A stretch of DNA of 7,185 nt, taken from positions 1 to 7,185 of the forward strand of contig JAVVPD010000104.1 in NCBI GenBank assembly GCA_036655975.1, in the 5' to 3' direction. The position numbers and the translations under genes are program-made. Position 1 is the stretch's first letter. The number at the start of each line of letters is the position of its first letter. The notes under the pieces were generated by a model, which did not search any database, was not told the origin of the DNA, and worked only from the letters and a program-made list of their open reading frames with translations. This DNA comes from CASQEL01 sp036655975 (GTDB taxonomy: Bacteria; Desulfobacterota; Desulfovibrionia; Desulfovibrionales; Desulfovibrionaceae). Positions 6,457 to 7,185 of this stretch are shown here, piece by piece.

Positions 6457-6495
6457 ATAATATAATAATACAATATGTTACATAGTGTGCAGGGT

Positions 6496-6524
6496 TTGCA
6501 ATACGCGCCTTGATGGAGTACCAT
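6496..6524 (+). promoter_or_regulatory. Weak sigma-70-type promoter candidate for the universal stress gene
   Basis: TTGCAA at 6496-6501 and TACCAT at 6519-6524 are separated by 17 bases and match each consensus hexamer at four of six positions. A start near 6531 would give a leader of about 40 bases before the ATG at 6570. Confidence 0.25.
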
Positions 6525-6569
6525 TTTGCATAGGTCTCACAACAATCATCAACAGTGCGAGGGTTTTTT

Positions 6570-7010
6570 ATGAAGACGATCCAAAAGATACTGTGTGCGA
6601 TCGACCTTTCCGAGGTAAGCGGTCAGATTGCGGACTACGCCGCTCTGCAAGCGCACATGATGCATGCTGAAGTGCACGTGCTTTATGTTGCCCCGGCGTT
6701 AAATCAATATTCTGATGCGGAAATGCCCTTGGCAATTATTAAAAATTTCATTGCTGAACGCATTGAAAATGCCGAAAAGGTGATGCCAGATTTTATGAAA
6801 ACGCACTTTGCACAGGTGAACGCGACCAGTAAAATTATCAGCGGCTACCCGCCCGACGCCATTCTGGACACGGCTCGTGATGAAAACTTTGACATGATTG
6901 TCATTGGTACCCACGGGCGGCGCGGGGTAAATGCGGCTGTTTTTGGGTCTGTAGCGGAAAAAGTTGTCAAACAGTCGCGCGTTCCGGTGTTGGTTATCCG
7001 GCCTCAATAA
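6570..7010 (+). CDS. Universal stress protein, UspA family
   Basis: A 146-residue, single-domain universal stress protein of the ATP-binding type. Such proteins are cytoplasmic dimers that help cells survive starvation and other stress; their exact biochemical role varies. Seen: the N-terminal strand KILCAIDLSE (6-15), with Asp12 contacting the nucleotide; HVLYVAP (36-42); and the C-terminal ATP motif G-x2-G-x9-G-S (GTHG at 113-116, GS at 126-127) ending in VPVLVIRP. The ATG at 6570 is chosen over a GTG at 6555 because GAGGG lies at a good distance upstream and the protein then starts with the usual MKTIQKIL. It stands alone on the plus strand, convergent with groEL, with a shared terminator after its stop. 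Confidence 0.95.
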   Translation: MKTIQKILCAIDLSEVSGQIADYAALQAHMMHAEVHVLYVAPALNQYSDAEMPLAIIKNFIAERIENAEKVMPDFMKTHFAQVNATSKIISGYPPDAILDTARDENFDMIVIGTHGRRGVNAAVFGSVAEKVVKQSRVPVLVIRPQ

Positions 7011-7030
7011 GCCTACTGTACCGCAAAAAC

Positions 7031-7068
7031 ATATAAAAGGCGGGGCCTTGCGGCTCCGCCTTTTATAT
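7031..7068. terminator. Bidirectional intrinsic terminator between uspA-like gene and groEL
   Basis: Arms 7031-7047 and 7052-7068 pair over 17 bases (one G-T wobble) around a 4-base loop. The core is GGCGGGGCC with GGCTCCGCC, flanked by AAAA on the left and TTTT on the right. The stem therefore carries a T-tract on either strand and should end transcription of both the convergent stress gene and groEL. Confidence 0.9.
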
Positions 7069-7091
7069 TAGCATTGTGCTTGATCAGTGGC

Positions 7092-7185
7092 TTAGTACAT
7101 GCCACCCATGCCGCCCATGCCACCCATACCGCCGCCCATGCCACTCATATCGGGCATGGGAGCGTCTTTCTTGGGTTCAGGACGG
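7092..7185 (-). CDS. groEL: Chaperonin GroEL, C-terminal end only
   Basis: The minus strand reads, up to a TAA at 7094-7092, the last 31 residues of a protein: RPEPKKDAPMPDMSGMGGG followed by repeated GGM units and a final Tyr. This Gly-Gly-Met tail is diagnostic of GroEL, the 60-kDa subunit of the ATP-driven folding chamber, where it projects disordered into the cavity. The rest of the gene lies beyond the right edge. The charged KK-D linker and GGMY ending resemble deltaproteobacterial GroEL as I recall it. Its transcript should end at the hairpin at 7031-7068. Confidence 0.93.
   Translation of the reverse strand, partial: RPEPKKDAPMPDMSGMGGGMGGMGGMGGMY

Noticed and set aside
6446..6476. 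ATAATA-type repeats as a possible replication origin or microsatellite
   Set aside because: Short, imperfect and in a promoter-length intergenic region between divergent genes; ordinary AT-rich promoter DNA is the simpler explanation.
1..7185. CRISPR array, insertion sequence, tRNA or rRNA gene
   Set aside because: No regularly spaced repeats, no transposase-like protein or terminal inverted repeats, and no tRNA or rRNA pattern was seen on either strand.

Overview
The window is a mosaic of ordinary chromosomal genes from what looks like a Gram-negative proteobacterium of moderate G+C content. A Desulfovibrionaceae-like source is my best guess. It rests on the GroEL tail (a short Lys/Asp/Pro linker, then Gly-Gly-Met repeats ending in Tyr), the character of the UspA protein, the clear sigma-54 type promoter, and the presence of YheT and YhiN family proteins. 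This is inference, not proof. A run of ten N at 5210-5219 shows that it comes from a draft or metagenome assembly.

Layout, left to right. (1) Positions 1-1348, minus strand: a YhiN/HI0933-family flavoprotein, with the first codons of an unidentified downstream gene cut by the left edge. (2) Positions 1387-2379, plus strand: a YheT-family alpha/beta hydrolase, divergent from the flavoprotein. (3) Positions 2383-2769, minus strand: an unrecognised 128-residue protein, tail to tail with yheT. A near-consensus sigma-54 (-24/-12) promoter precedes it at 2829-2845. (4) Positions 2770-3003: an AT-rich divergent intergenic region with a perfect palindrome and a short direct repeat. (5) Positions 3004-5735, plus strand: a translationally coupled two-gene operon. 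It encodes a CDP-glycerol glycerophosphotransferase-like protein and a LicC-LicA fusion (CTP:phosphocholine cytidylyltransferase plus choline kinase). (6) Positions 5689-6393 (the open frame reaches 6444), minus strand: a family 2 glycosyltransferase whose 3' end overlaps the fusion gene. (7) Positions 6570-7010, plus strand: a UspA universal stress protein. (8) A strong bidirectional terminator at 7031-7068, then the C-terminal end of groEL on the minus strand up to the right edge.

The most interesting block is 3004-6444. The fusion protein has both activities needed to turn choline (or a similar amino alcohol) into its CDP-activated form. Its coupled partner is of a family that transfers phospho-alcohol groups from CDP donors, and a glycosyltransferase lies next to it. 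Together they suggest a compact route for decorating a surface glycan or lipid with phosphocholine or a related group. No LicD transferase and no LicB choline transporter is present in this window. The remaining genes (yheT, yhiN, uspA, groEL) are housekeeping or stress genes with no visible functional link to this block.
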